DNA of 64,000 nucleotides. Origin: Bacillus horti. GTDB taxonomy: Bacteria > Bacillota > Bacilli > Caldalkalibacillales > JCM-10596. The notes beneath the pieces are model-generated. The model searched no databases and had not been told where the DNA came from. It saw only the letters and a list, made by a program, of their open reading frames with translations. Both the position numbers and the translations under genes were made by a program. Below, one piece after another: positions 54,000 to 63,674 of the stretch. The stretch covers positions 1-64,000 of the forward strand of contig NZ_JAUSTY010000004.1 in the NCBI RefSeq assembly GCF_030813115.1, read 5' to 3'. The stretch's first letter is position 1, and each line of letters starts with the position of its first letter.

Positions 54000-54650
54000 A
54001 TGGGTCAGAGTCATTTAATGGATCGCTTTATGACACTATGTGACTGGGTGTATAGACTCTCTATCCTACAGCTTCTATGGTTTGTCTTCACCTTGCTTGG
54101 TGGGATAGTTCTTGGAATTTTTCCAGCTACAGCAGCTCTATTCGCTTCGCTAAGAAAGCTACAGAACGGAGAGTCCATTCACCTGTTAAGTACGTTTGTC
54201 AAAGCGTATCGAGCTGAATTTTGGAAAAGCCAGCAGCTGGGCTATTTGTATCTGTGTACGGGTCTTTTTATCTATATTGATTTACTCTTATTAATTAGTT
54301 ATCAGCATCCAGTAGCCATGATAGGAATTGTACTATTTACAAGTTTATTTATCCTATTTCTTAGTGCAAGTATGTATGTTTTTCCTATATATGCTCATTT
54401 CAGAATGACTCTAGGGACAATGATAAAACTATCCTTTTTTCTGGCTGTTACACAGCCACTTTTAACACTAGGAATGGCTCTAGGAACTGTGCTTATTTAT
54501 TGTATTCTATGGTTTATTCCAGGATTGCAGCTGTTCTTGAGTATTAGTGTATTTTGCTTCGTTTATATGAAGCTAGCCAGTATTGGCTTTGAGAAAATCC
54601 AGAAATCTGGATTTATTAAGGATAGATATGAGGCAGAATTAGGAGCCTAA
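54000..54650 (+). CDS. DUF624/YesL-like membrane protein
   Basis: 216 residues with five predicted membrane helices (about 17-40, 78-98, 103-130, 140-165, 170-190). The N-terminal signature MDRFMTLCDWVYRLSILQLLWFVFTLLGGI...FPATAALFASLRK is typical of the YesL/DUF624 family, which occurs in plant- and algal-polysaccharide loci of Firmicutes. Role unknown; assistance to the importer or regulation of sugar flux has been suggested by context only. It starts 12 bp after kduI. Confidence 0.88.
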   Translation: MGQSHLMDRFMTLCDWVYRLSILQLLWFVFTLLGGIVLGIFPATAALFASLRKLQNGESIHLLSTFVKAYRAEFWKSQQLGYLYLCTGLFIYIDLLLLISYQHPVAMIGIVLFTSLFILFLSASMYVFPIYAHFRMTLGTMIKLSFFLAVTQPLLTLGMALGTVLIYCILWFIPGLQLFLSISVFCFVYMKLASIGFEKIQKSGFIKDRYEAELGA

Positions 54651-54714
54651 TAGGAACCTTACTAGGTGTATGTTTTAGTTAGAAGAAACAATAAAAGAAA
54701 GGGAGAGAAGAGCT

Positions 54715-55479
54715 ATGAAGGTGGATCTAACAGGTAAAAAAGCCTTGGTAACAGGAGGCGGAACTGGTATTGGAAGAGGGATTGCTATCGGTCTAGCAGA
54801 AGCAGGTGCTGATGTCGTTGTGCATTATGGGAGCAATGTGAGTGGTGCTGAAGAAACGGTAGCAGAAATTCAGAAGCTTGGGCGTCAAGCGAGAGCTGTC
54901 CAAGGTAATGTGAAACATAAAAAGGAAATTACTAGCTTAATGCAAGAGGTAGAGCAATTTGCTCAAGGAAAGCTGGATATCCTAGTGAACAATGCAGGGC
55001 ATCTCGTACAGCGTTCATCTGTTGAAGAGATGAGTGAGGAGCTGTGGCATAGCATTATGGACGTAAATGTAACAAGTACATTTCTTGTTTCTCAGCAAGC
55101 GATTCGTTTAATGAAGTCTCATGGTGGAACAATTGTCAATATGTCTTCAGTTGCCGCACACAACGGTGGTGGGCCCGGTGCAGCTGCATATGCTGCATCT
55201 AAAGGGGCTGTATTAACTTTTTCAAAAGGGCTAGCCAAGGAGCTAGCTCCGTACAATATAAGGGTCAATACCGTTTCGCCTGGATTTATAGGTGAAACTC
55301 CATTCCATGACACGTTCACCACGGAGGAAGGTAGGCGAAATACGGTTAAAGGAATTCCTTTAGGAAGAGAAGGACGACCAAAGGATGTTTTAGGAGCTGT
55401 CCTTTATCTAGTTTCAGAATTAGGAGAGTATATTACAGGAGAAACGATAGAAATCAACGGAGGTCTGTTCATGAGATGA
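54715..55479 (+). CDS. SDR oxidoreductase, probable unsaturated-uronate (DEH) reductase
   Basis: 254 residues. Rossmann motif TGGGTGIG near the start, NNAG, catalytic Ser in NMSSVAAHNGG and Tyr-x-x-x-Lys in AYAASKGAVLTF; the end GETIEINGGLFMR is usual for classical SDRs. It differs from the kduD product in its cofactor region and substrate loop (GFIGETPFHDTFTTEEG). In alginate degraders an SDR reduces 4-deoxy-L-erythro-5-hexoseulose uronate directly to KDG; the PL15 gene that overlaps its stop makes that the best guess. Its substrate cannot be proved from sequence. Confidence 0.82.
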   Translation: MKVDLTGKKALVTGGGTGIGRGIAIGLAEAGADVVVHYGSNVSGAEETVAEIQKLGRQARAVQGNVKHKKEITSLMQEVEQFAQGKLDILVNNAGHLVQRSSVEEMSEELWHSIMDVNVTSTFLVSQQAIRLMKSHGGTIVNMSSVAAHNGGGPGAAAYAASKGAVLTFSKGLAKELAPYNIRVNTVSPGFIGETPFHDTFTTEEGRRNTVKGIPLGREGRPKDVLGAVLYLVSELGEYITGETIEINGGLFMR

Positions 55480-57809
55480 TGGAGGAGAGAAAAGTACAAG
55501 AATCATTCATTGCTCTTTATCAGCCAGAAGCGGGAGAATTAAATGTACCGTACAGTCCTTCAGAGGAAACAATTATCTTAGAGAATCCACCACGTTTTAC
55601 ATGGATGCCAGCAAAGCTAGAGAATGATGCCTATGTCCTTGAGCTCTCCACAACGGAAAGCTTTGAGCAGGAGCACACATGGATCTATCAGCCCATACAG
55701 CTTAATTTCTTCACTCCTGACCATGCGCTAGAAGCCGGTCACTATTATTGGAGGTATGCCCTGTTAGATCAGAAGCAGGAGCAACGTATTTCTTCTTGGA
55801 GTGCTGTTCGAGCCTTTGAGCTACATGAGAGCCTTCCAGAGACACCACTTCCAGGCAGAACAAATCGCTATAAAGGAATAAGTGATAGCCATCCACGTTT
55901 ATGGCTGACACAAGAAAAGCTCCTATCATTCAGAAATAGCATCCAGAACGATGCTGAATATTGCGGATGGGAAAGCTTTTATGATCATGCAGTAATGCCT
56001 TATCTTGAGGGAGAGCTTATGCCTGAGCCTGCCCCTTATCCTAACCAACAGCGTGTTGCAGAGCTGTGGCGGAAGATGTACCTAGATTGTCAGGAGGTAC
56101 TATATGCTGTCAGGCATTTAAGTGTAGCAGGTGTCGTTTTAGAGGACAACCGTTTGCTTCAAAGGGCTAAGGAGTGGTTGCTCCATGCTGTCTCATGGAA
56201 CCCTGAAGGAACAACCTCTAGAGATTATAATGATGAAGCTGCCTTTCGCATAGCTGGTGCCCTGGCTTGGGGGTATGACTGGCTTTATGATGAATTGTCA
56301 GAAGAGGAGAGGGAGTCAGTTAGAAGGATTCTTTTCATAAGAACGGAACAGGTTGCTTTTCATGTGATAGAGAGATCGAAAATTCACCATGTTCCGTATG
56401 ATAGTCATGCTGTACGTTCCCTATCCTCCGTATTAGTGCCGTGCTGTATTGCTCTATTTGAGGATGAACCTAAAGCAAGAGAGTGGCTTGATTACACATT
56501 GGAGTATTATAACGCTCTTTATACCCCTTGGGGTGGAATGGATGGTGGTTGGGCAGAAGGTCCTCATTACTGGATGACAGGAATGGCATATGTAATTGAG
56601 GCAATGAACTTGATTAAGAATTTTAACGGGCTAGATTTATACAAACGACCATTTTTTCAAAAAACGGGGGACTTCCCACTATACGTATACAGTCCAGATA
56701 CAGCCCGCACAAGCTTTGGAGACATTGCTAATTTGGGAGAAAATCCAGGCTTAAAGGTTGGCTTTAATATTAGACAATATGCGGGTGTTACAGGTAACCC
56801 ATATTATCAATGGTATTACGAACGTACTAAGGAATGGGATACGGATACTAAGGATGCGTTTTATAACAAAGGATGGTGGGATTTTTACTTTGATGACATG
56901 CTTTATCAGCATGACTATCCTGCTGTGGAGGCTCAGGTTCCAGTTGATATTGAACCGGTCAAATGGTTTAGGGATGTAGGTTGGGTAGCTATGCATCATA
57001 ATATGCATGATCCAGAAGAGCATATTATGTTCCTTACTAAAAGTAGTTCATATGGGTCAATTAGCCATAGTCATGGTGACCAAAATGCGTTTGTCTTACA
57101 TGCTTTTGGTGATCCCTTAGCTATTCACAGTGGATACTATGTTGCCTTTAATAGCACGATGCATATGAAGTGGAGGAGGCAAACGATCTCCAAAAATGCC
57201 ATCTTAATCAATGGCAAAGGGCAATTTGCCGAGAAAGATAAGTTTCTAGGCAAAGAGGCAAGTGGATTTATTGAAACCGTAGAGTCTTATTCACACTATC
57301 ATGTCGTTCGCGGTGATGCAACAGCAGCGTATCAGTATTACGTTCCTACACTGCAGAGATATGTACGAGAAACTTATTTTGTGCAGCAATCCTATTTTGT
57401 CATGGTGGATTATGTAGATCTTGAGGAAGAGGCTAGTATTGATTGGCTCTTACACTCACTTCATGAAATGAAGCTACATCATCAAGCTTTTATGGTTGAA
57501 GGAGAGAAGGGAGCCCTAGAGGGGCGTTTCGTGTACTGCTCAAGTGGAGAGCTTGAACTTAAGCAGTATAACGATTTTCCCGGTGTTGATGATGCTGAGC
57601 TTGAAGGTCTGCCTGACCAGTGGCATTTACAAGCGAAGACTAAGCCGGCCAAACGTCACCGGCTCGTTACACTACTGACACCAATGAAGCTTCAATCACC
57701 AAAGTACATTTCATATGTAATGGATGATCAGGATCACGGTATTCAGTTCTATTTTACTGAAAATGGTCAGACGTTTCGATTAGAGGTTGCTAAAGCGTAC
57801 TCTCTGTAA
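55476..57809 (+). CDS. Heparinase II/III-like lyase, PL15-type oligoalginate lyase candidate
   Basis: 777 residues in an ATGA overlap with the SDR gene. Architecture: N-terminal beta domain (~1-125), alpha/alpha toroid (~135-430) with KIHHVPYDSHAVRSL and MDGGWAEGPHYWMTGMAYV, which carry candidate catalytic His and Tyr, and an anti-parallel beta-sheet domain with SYGSISHSHGDQNAFVLHAF. Length and layout match PL15 exolytic oligoalginate lyase from Agrobacterium (Atu3025). It has no signal peptide, so it acts in the cytoplasm on imported oligosaccharides and releases unsaturated monomers. PL17 or heparinase-type specificity is less likely, given the length and absence of GH88 genes. Confidence 0.82.
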   Translation: MMEERKVQESFIALYQPEAGELNVPYSPSEETIILENPPRFTWMPAKLENDAYVLELSTTESFEQEHTWIYQPIQLNFFTPDHALEAGHYYWRYALLDQKQEQRISSWSAVRAFELHESLPETPLPGRTNRYKGISDSHPRLWLTQEKLLSFRNSIQNDAEYCGWESFYDHAVMPYLEGELMPEPAPYPNQQRVAELWRKMYLDCQEVLYAVRHLSVAGVVLEDNRLLQRAKEWLLHAVSWNPEGTTSRDYNDEAAFRIAGALAWGYDWLYDELSEEERESVRRILFIRTEQVAFHVIERSKIHHVPYDSHAVRSLSSVLVPCCIALFEDEPKAREWLDYTLEYYNALYTPWGGMDGGWAEGPHYWMTGMAYVIEAMNLIKNFNGLDLYKRPFFQKTGDFPLYVYSPDTARTSFGDIANLGENPGLKVGFNIRQYAGVTGNPYYQWYYERTKEWDTDTKDAFYNKGWWDFYFDDMLYQHDYPAVEAQVPVDIEPVKWFRDVGWVAMHHNMHDPEEHIMFLTKSSSYGSISHSHGDQNAFVLHAFGDPLAIHSGYYVAFNSTMHMKWRRQTISKNAILINGKGQFAEKDKFLGKEASGFIETVESYSHYHVVRGDATAAYQYYVPTLQRYVRETYFVQQSYFVMVDYVDLEEEASIDWLLHSLHEMKLHHQAFMVEGEKGALEGRFVYCSSGELELKQYNDFPGVDDAELEGLPDQWHLQAKTKPAKRHRLVTLLTPMKLQSPKYISYVMDDQDHGIQFYFTENGQTFRLEVAKAYSL

Positions 57810-57929
57810 TAATGTTTTTCTATTCGTCAGGTGCAGCATGCTTAGGGGGAAATGTTGCTGTTACCTGATCAATAGAAAAAATTTTTAATTCTAATAGATG
57901 GAATATTACAAAAAAATAGGAGGAATCAA

Positions 57930-59876
57930 ATGTCTAAAAAAGGAGTAAGTAGAATTCGTGCTTTGTGTCTGATGTTTAGCTTCATACTTATCCTTACGAC
58001 CGTACTAGTAAATCCAAGTACTTTAAGCTATGCCCAACAGGTAAGTAATGATCAACCTCCAGTAAAGCTTGAAGTGGTAGAAGTAACCGCCAGCGAGCAT
58101 GATGGGAATTTTCCGGAGAATACGATTGATGATGACCTTTCTACAAGATGGTCAGCACAGGGAGAAGGACAATGGATTCAGTTTGGTCTTGGTAGTGTCC
58201 AAAGAGTTGGTTATCTAGGTATTGCTTTTCATAGTGGGGATATCCGCAGTAGTACGATAGCTATTTCAGTATCTACTGATGGTACGACCTGGGAAGAGGT
58301 ATTAGGGCATTCTGAAAGCAGTGGGACAAGTGTTCAGCTAGAAGCGTTTGATTTTGATGATGTTGATGCTAGATATGTAAGGATCACGGGGTATGGCAAT
58401 TCGGTGAATCAATGGAATAGTTTGACGGTTGTTCATATCTATAGCCCGAATCCGGATGGTCCAATTGTGGAGGAGCTTGAGCAAATTGATCCTGGACCTA
58501 TACCAGGGACAAATCCTTTCACTACACCGGGACTTCATAATCCGGATGGTACAGCACACACTATTCATACGCCCAACCCTGTATTTGGAAGGACACTGAA
58601 TATTTTGGATTATGGAGATTTTGAGGTAGAGGGAGTACAGGATGCTGTTCTAGCTATTATCGCTGCGTTAGAGGATGCTGAATATGGAGACGAAATTTAT
58701 TTTCCAAACGGTGTGTATCAGCTTATAAGCACTTGGCCAACAGACGGAACCTCTAATATCTATGTAAAGAACGGTGTGAATTTGAGAGGAGAAAGTGAAG
58801 AGGGAGTACAGCTTATCTCTCATTTTGATATGCAGCAAACACCTAATAGTAAGATTATCACTTCCTATGGAAGGCACGATGTCCAAATTTCAAACCTTAC
58901 ATTAAGCTCTACATTCGACAGGGAATTCTCTGACGTTCCTGATCAAAATAATCCAGAGCGTGGAGGCCCAGCGTATGGAATATTTATTGCGGATTATGCT
59001 GGAAATCCTTCGTATCATGTGACTATTCAGGATGTTACGATAGAAAAGTTTCAACGAATGGGAGTGAGAATTGAAAAAAGTAGGGACATTGTCATTGAAA
59101 ACAGTACATTTAAGAACGCCACAGATGTTGGTGGTGGAGGGGCCGGATATGGAGTTGCCATTCAAGGGGTCCAAGGTATTGACCGTTTAGGACATAAAAA
59201 TGATACTCATTTTAACGTTGTAAGAAACAGTACATTTGAGGGACCATATCTTAGACATGGAGTGTTAATTCAAAATTTCGCTCATAACAATCTTGTCGAA
59301 AAGAACGAGTTCTATGATAATATTCACGATGCCATTGACTTACATGGCCAGGGTGAATATCTCAATGAAATTAAAGGCAATATTATTGAAGGTGTGATAA
59401 GAGGGGGGATTGGAGTTGGCAATACGGGTGGTACACCTCCAAATTCACATTCAGCCTCTGGAGCGGGGAATCTGATTCACTATAATAAGCTCACTAATAC
59501 AAGAGATGGGATTACGGTGATTATGGGTTCACCAGAAACAATTATAGAAAAGAATATAATTAAGAATACGCAGAATCCTGCGAATTCTAAAGGGATTTAT
59601 CTGCTTAATGCCCCTAGAACGGTTGTTAAGGATAATATTATTGTAAATAATCATGCGCATAACTTTTGGGGAATCCTTGTAGCAGAGGATCATGGGGACA
59701 GGAATAATGACAATAAGGGAGCAGGAATCCCTGAGGATATTCTGATAAGCGGAAATAAGCTTATAAATAATTCAAATGGAATACGCTTGGAAGCGGGTCG
59801 AAACATTGTTCTTGAAAATAACACGATTAAGAAGTCACTAGGTGATGATTTTGTGAATTTAATACCTGAGGATTAA
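57930..59876 (+). CDS. Secreted F5/8C plus right-handed beta-helix protein, alginate-lyase candidate
   Basis: 648 residues. A signal peptide ends near TLSYAQQ (cleavage after about residue 35). An F5/8 type C carbohydrate-binding domain covers ~45-170 (EVTASEHDGNFPENTIDDDL, RWSAQGEGQWIQFGLG, RYVRITGYGNSVNQWNSL). A right-handed parallel beta-helix follows at ~215-645 (repeats such as GVRIEKSRDIVIENSTF, GVLIQNFAHNNLVEKNEFYD, GIYLLNAPRTVVKDNIIV). PL31 and PL6 alginate lyases have this fold, and PL31 enzymes are known from Paenibacillus; pectate-lyase-like or epimerase activity is an alternative. Likely extracellular first step of the locus. Confidence 0.75.
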   Translation: MSKKGVSRIRALCLMFSFILILTTVLVNPSTLSYAQQVSNDQPPVKLEVVEVTASEHDGNFPENTIDDDLSTRWSAQGEGQWIQFGLGSVQRVGYLGIAFHSGDIRSSTIAISVSTDGTTWEEVLGHSESSGTSVQLEAFDFDDVDARYVRITGYGNSVNQWNSLTVVHIYSPNPDGPIVEELEQIDPGPIPGTNPFTTPGLHNPDGTAHTIHTPNPVFGRTLNILDYGDFEVEGVQDAVLAIIAALEDAEYGDEIYFPNGVYQLISTWPTDGTSNIYVKNGVNLRGESEEGVQLISHFDMQQTPNSKIITSYGRHDVQISNLTLSSTFDREFSDVPDQNNPERGGPAYGIFIADYAGNPSYHVTIQDVTIEKFQRMGVRIEKSRDIVIENSTFKNATDVGGGGAGYGVAIQGVQGIDRLGHKNDTHFNVVRNSTFEGPYLRHGVLIQNFAHNNLVEKNEFYDNIHDAIDLHGQGEYLNEIKGNIIEGVIRGGIGVGNTGGTPPNSHSASGAGNLIHYNKLTNTRDGITVIMGSPETIIEKNIIKNTQNPANSKGIYLLNAPRTVVKDNIIVNNHAHNFWGILVAEDHGDRNNDNKGAGIPEDILISGNKLINNSNGIRLEAGRNIVLENNTIKKSLGDDFVNLIPED

Positions 59877-59879
59877 ACA

Positions 59880-59938
59880 AAAGCAGCAAGCAGTGAGATT
59901 ACTTATAAGACGATCCCCTGCTTGCTGCTTTCTTTTCA
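59880..59938. terminator. Terminator between the secreted lyase and the BCCT gene
   Basis: AAAGCAGCAAGCAG (59880-59893) pairs perfectly with CTGCTTGCTGCTTT (59918-59931), followed by CTTTTCATTTTA. It lies between convergent genes and may serve both. Confidence 0.88.
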
Positions 59939-59958
59939 TTTTATTTGATTAATGAGGA

Positions 59959-61533
59959 TTATTCATTTTCAGAGCGATTTACAATCTCTTCTTGGACTAG
60001 CTGCTCAAGCTTTTTAATTCTTCTCTTTTCTCTCCGCCGCTCCTCTGTTATTTCCGCTCGCAGAGCTTTGTTAATAGAAACGGTCATAAAGAGCATAATG
60101 ATGGCAAATGGTAAAGCTGCCACAATCGATGCTGTTTGCAAGCCGTTGAGTCCCCCACTGAGTAATAAAGCTCCAGCGATAGAGGATTGTAATACTCCCC
60201 AAATTAATTTAATTGAGTTTGCCGGATTATGTGTACCGTTGGAGGTGAGCATTCCCAAAACAAATGTTGCTGAATCAGCTGAAGTAACAAAGAAGGTGAC
60301 AATTAAGATGACAGCTACAACCCCAATAATCCAACCAATCGGTAACTGCTCCAGCGTAACAAATAAGGCTAGCGTTTCGTCAGCCTCAACAGCATCAGCA
60401 ATCGGGAAGATATTGTTCAATTCAAAGTTTAGTGCTGTTCCCCCAAACACGGCAAACCATATGCATCCTAAAAGCGTAGGGACAAAGAGGACTCCAAGGA
60501 CAAATTCCTTTACAGAGCGTCCTTTTGAAACGCGGGCAATAAATGCTCCAACAAATGGTGCCCATGCGATCCACCATGCCCAATAGAATAACGTCCAGGT
60601 CCCAATCCAATCTCCGCCGGTAAAAGGCGTCATACGAAAGCTCATCGGAATAATGTTGCCAATATAGCTTCCAATGGTTGTAGTGAAAGCTTCAACCATA
60701 AATTGTGTTGGTCCTAGAAAGAATACAAATAGAAGTAGACCCCCAGCTACAGCAATGTTCAGATTACTAAGATATAAGATTCCTTTATTTAGACCTGTCA
60801 TTGCCGAAATCATATAGATGATCGTGACTACACCAATAATGGTTAATTGTGTTGCGACATTATTAGGGATACCAAATAAGTGATTTAATCCTCCACTGAT
60901 CTGTAAGGCTCCTAATCCTAAGGAGGTTGCTACACCAAATGCTGTAGCAATAGCTGCAAACGTGTCAATGGATTTACCAAGTGCTCCATCTACTCGATCC
61001 CCAACTAAAGGGCGAAATGTAGAGCTGATGATTCCTGTTTCCCTTTTTCTGAATTGGAAGTATGCAATCGATAGACCTACGATTGTATAGATAGCCCACG
61101 GATGAAGACCCCAGTGAAAGAAGGAATAACGTAAAGCCATGGAGGCGGCTGCAGTAGACCCTGCTGGAACATCAGATGAAGGAGGTGCTAGATAATGGAG
61201 GACAGGCTCTGCGACACCCCAAAACACAAGTCCAATTCCCATTCCAGCAGAGAATAACATCGCTAGCCAGGACAAATAAGAGTATTCAGGTTCATCATCA
61301 TCAAGACCTAGTTTAATTCTCCCGTAGGGGCCAAATGCTAAATATAGAGCGAACCCCAAGAAAATAAAGGTTGCTAATACATAAAACCAGCCAAAACTTT
61401 GGGTTGTAAAAGTAAGAGCTTGCTCAGATATCCTTTCTAAATGATCAGGAAAAAAGAAGCCCCATAAAACGAATAAAGCTACAACTACGACTGAAATATA
61501 AAAGACGGATCCAATTTTACCATTAGATTTCAT
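59959..61533 (-). CDS. BCCT-family transporter (OpuD/glycine betaine-type)
   Basis: 524 residues, twelve predicted membrane helices. Family landmarks: SAGMGIGLVFWGVAEPVLHY, FFHWGLHPWAIYTIVGLSIA, and the aromatic substrate-site segment FYWAWWIAWAPFVGAFIARVSKGRS in TM8. The basic C-terminal tail (EERRREKRRIKKLEQLVQEE) fits osmoregulated BCCT carriers such as BetP/OpuD. It imports betaine or a related trimethylammonium compound with Na+ or H+. Substrate is inferred. Convergent with the lyase gene and probably independent of the uronate locus. Confidence 0.92.
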   Translation of the reverse strand: MKSNGKIGSVFYISVVVVALFVLWGFFFPDHLERISEQALTFTTQSFGWFYVLATFIFLGFALYLAFGPYGRIKLGLDDDEPEYSYLSWLAMLFSAGMGIGLVFWGVAEPVLHYLAPPSSDVPAGSTAAASMALRYSFFHWGLHPWAIYTIVGLSIAYFQFRKRETGIISSTFRPLVGDRVDGALGKSIDTFAAIATAFGVATSLGLGALQISGGLNHLFGIPNNVATQLTIIGVVTIIYMISAMTGLNKGILYLSNLNIAVAGGLLLFVFFLGPTQFMVEAFTTTIGSYIGNIIPMSFRMTPFTGGDWIGTWTLFYWAWWIAWAPFVGAFIARVSKGRSVKEFVLGVLFVPTLLGCIWFAVFGGTALNFELNNIFPIADAVEADETLALFVTLEQLPIGWIIGVVAVILIVTFFVTSADSATFVLGMLTSNGTHNPANSIKLIWGVLQSSIAGALLLSGGLNGLQTASIVAALPFAIIMLFMTVSINKALRAEITEERRREKRRIKKLEQLVQEEIVNRSENE

Positions 61534-61780
61534 TCAATCACCTCTGTTTTAATATTCTAAGATGTTGTAAAAACTATACTTGTCCCAATGTAAAGCTCGT
61601 ATGTACGCCGTATGTTTCCAGTTCCTATTGCACAGCACTTTTCCCATCATAACGAAAAATTCACCCCGTACACAAAATGGATTAGAGGGCATATGGCATG
61701 AAATAGTGTATTCACATTGTTCCTATCGCATCTATACCCTGATTTCACAAAGATACTTCAAAATGCTTTTGAATATGAAA

Positions 61781-61822
61781 AAACGCAATGCTCACTCTGA
61801 TAAGTGAACATTGCGTTTATCA
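61781..61822. terminator. Hairpin between pepF and the BCCT gene region
   Basis: AAACGCAATGCTCACT (61781-61796) pairs imperfectly with AGTGAACATTGCGTTT (about 61803-61818). On the minus strand it is followed by T-rich sequence, so it should end the pepF transcript. Confidence 0.7.
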
Positions 61823-61883
61823 TCATTTTCAAACACAAGCTGATACATATATAATTTGTACAATTAAACGTTAGTTAGAAATC

Positions 61884-63674
61884 CTATTTAGTTAGCTCTA
61901 AAAATTCTTTTACATCCTCAATAGATAAATCAATAGCACTCTGCCAAAAATCAGGTTTTGTCAGGTCAACACCCAAGTGCTTAGAGGCTAGCTCTTCAAC
62001 AGGCATACTTGCCGTATCCTGAAGTAAAGCAATGTACTTATCCTCAAAGCCTTGCCCTTCCTCAAGAGCACGAGCATAAATGCCTGCACTAAAGAGATAA
62101 CCAAATGTATAAGGAAAGTTGTAAAACGGTACTCTTGTTAGATAGAAATGAAGCTTTGAAGCCCAGAAATGTGGATGATAATCCTTCAGTGAGTCCTTAA
62201 ACGCTTCTTTTTGAGCTGATACCATGAGTTCATTTAATCGATCAACACCAACAAGTCCTTTTTTTCGTTCCGTATAGAAGTTCGTTTCAAAGATGAAACG
62301 AGCATGGATATTCATATAAAATGCTACTGAACGTTGAACCTTGTCCTCTAACAGAGCTAAACGTTCCTCTTCATTTGATGCTGCTTTAACTGACGCATCA
62401 GCAACGATCATTTCGGCAAAGGTAGAAGCCGTTTCAGCAACATTCATAGCGTACTGCTGGGCAAGTGGAGGTAAATCATTCATCACATGCTGATGGTAGG
62501 CATGTCCAAGCTCATGAGCTAATGTTGAAACGTTTGAAGCTGTTCCAGAATAGGTCATGAACACACGAGTTTCTTTGCTGTCAGGTAAGCTTGTACAGAA
62601 GGCCCCTGGTCTTTTTCCGGCACGATCCTCGGCTTCAATCCAGCTTTGATTAAAGGCATGAGTTGTGAAGTCAGCCATTTTGGGACTGAATTTATTAAAT
62701 TGTTCAACAATGAAATCTGCAGCATCATCATAACTAATCTTGTTAGAATCACTGCCAATCGGAGCGTTCACATCGTTCCAGGACAGCTTATCAACACCAA
62801 GAAGCTTTGCTTTTCTTTCGAAATACGTCAAAAAGATATCCTTGTTTTTATCAATTGTTTCCCACATGACGTTCAACGTTTGCTGAGACATACGGTTATA
62901 GTCTAGAGGCTCTTTATGTAAGTCCTCCCAGCCTCTGTGTTTATAAAGACTTAGTCGGAAGCCTGCTAAATGATTGAGTGCATCTGCACAAAAATCGGCA
63001 TTCTTACTCCATGCTTCCTCCCACCTATTAGACATCTCATCTCGTACTGCTTTATTAGGATCACTTAATTTATTCTGTGCCTGTCCAACGGAAAGGTCTT
63101 TAACTTTTCCATCTTCCTCAAACGGTATAGTCATTTGGCTTACGGTTGTGTTATATAGCTCACCCCAGCCATGATAACCGTCAACGGCTAGATCGTTGAC
63201 CAAAGCTTCTTGCTCTGGTGGAAGCTTGTCGCTAGCGAGTCTTCGCTTCTCATCTAATGGAAAGGCAATGTCTTTAAAACGATCATCATTTAGGATTTCT
63301 TGCCAGGTAGATCCATCAATCTCCATTAGGATCTGTTCGAATTGAGTTAGAGCAGAAGCGTATTGGGCGGAAATGGTCTTAGTACGACCGCCTAGTAGGA
63401 TTGCTTGCTTATCTTTTTGATTTTGTGCCGTAAGACACCCAATAAATGCACCGGCTTGTCGAATCCTAATAGCAACACTCTGTAGAAGAGTTACTACATC
63501 CGCTAATGGCTGAATATCCCGTGCATTTTCGGGAGTTTTCAGTTTTTTTATTTGAGCAGAAAGCTCGTGGATGTCTGATTCGTTTTTTTCCAAGTAATCA
63601 TGAAAAGGTTTAGAGCTGCTTCCACCCGGGAATAAAGACTCTAAATCCCAAATCTGAGAAAGTGGCTTTTTCAT
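61884..63674 (-). CDS. pepF: Oligoendopeptidase F (M3 family)
   Basis: 596 residues from ATG 63674 (GAGGAGAT upstream); the frame extends 14 codons farther without a site. The zinc motif H387-E-L-G-H391 lies in STLAHELGHAYHQHVM, with the third ligand in NVAETASTFAEMIV. GAFCTSLPDSKETRVFMTY and the C-terminal FPYTFGYLFSAGIYA are diagnostic of the PepF/M3B branch. It cleaves peptides of moderate length in the cytoplasm. Monocistronic. Confidence 0.95.
   Translation of the reverse strand: MKKPLSQIWDLESLFPGGSSSKPFHDYLEKNESDIHELSAQIKKLKTPENARDIQPLADVVTLLQSVAIRIRQAGAFIGCLTAQNQKDKQAILLGGRTKTISAQYASALTQFEQILMEIDGSTWQEILNDDRFKDIAFPLDEKRRLASDKLPPEQEALVNDLAVDGYHGWGELYNTTVSQMTIPFEEDGKVKDLSVGQAQNKLSDPNKAVRDEMSNRWEEAWSKNADFCADALNHLAGFRLSLYKHRGWEDLHKEPLDYNRMSQQTLNVMWETIDKNKDIFLTYFERKAKLLGVDKLSWNDVNAPIGSDSNKISYDDAADFIVEQFNKFSPKMADFTTHAFNQSWIEAEDRAGKRPGAFCTSLPDSKETRVFMTYSGTASNVSTLAHELGHAYHQHVMNDLPPLAQQYAMNVAETASTFAEMIVADASVKAASNEEERLALLEDKVQRSVAFYMNIHARFIFETNFYTERKKGLVGVDRLNELMVSAQKEAFKDSLKDYHPHFWASKLHFYLTRVPFYNFPYTFGYLFSAGIYARALEEGQGFEDKYIALLQDTASMPVEELASKHLGVDLTKPDFWQSAIDLSIEDVKEFLELTK

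Noticed and set aside
59945-60586. 213-codon plus-strand frame opposite the BCCT gene
   Set aside because: It is antisense to a clear twelve-helix transporter, has no family resemblance and no good ribosome site.
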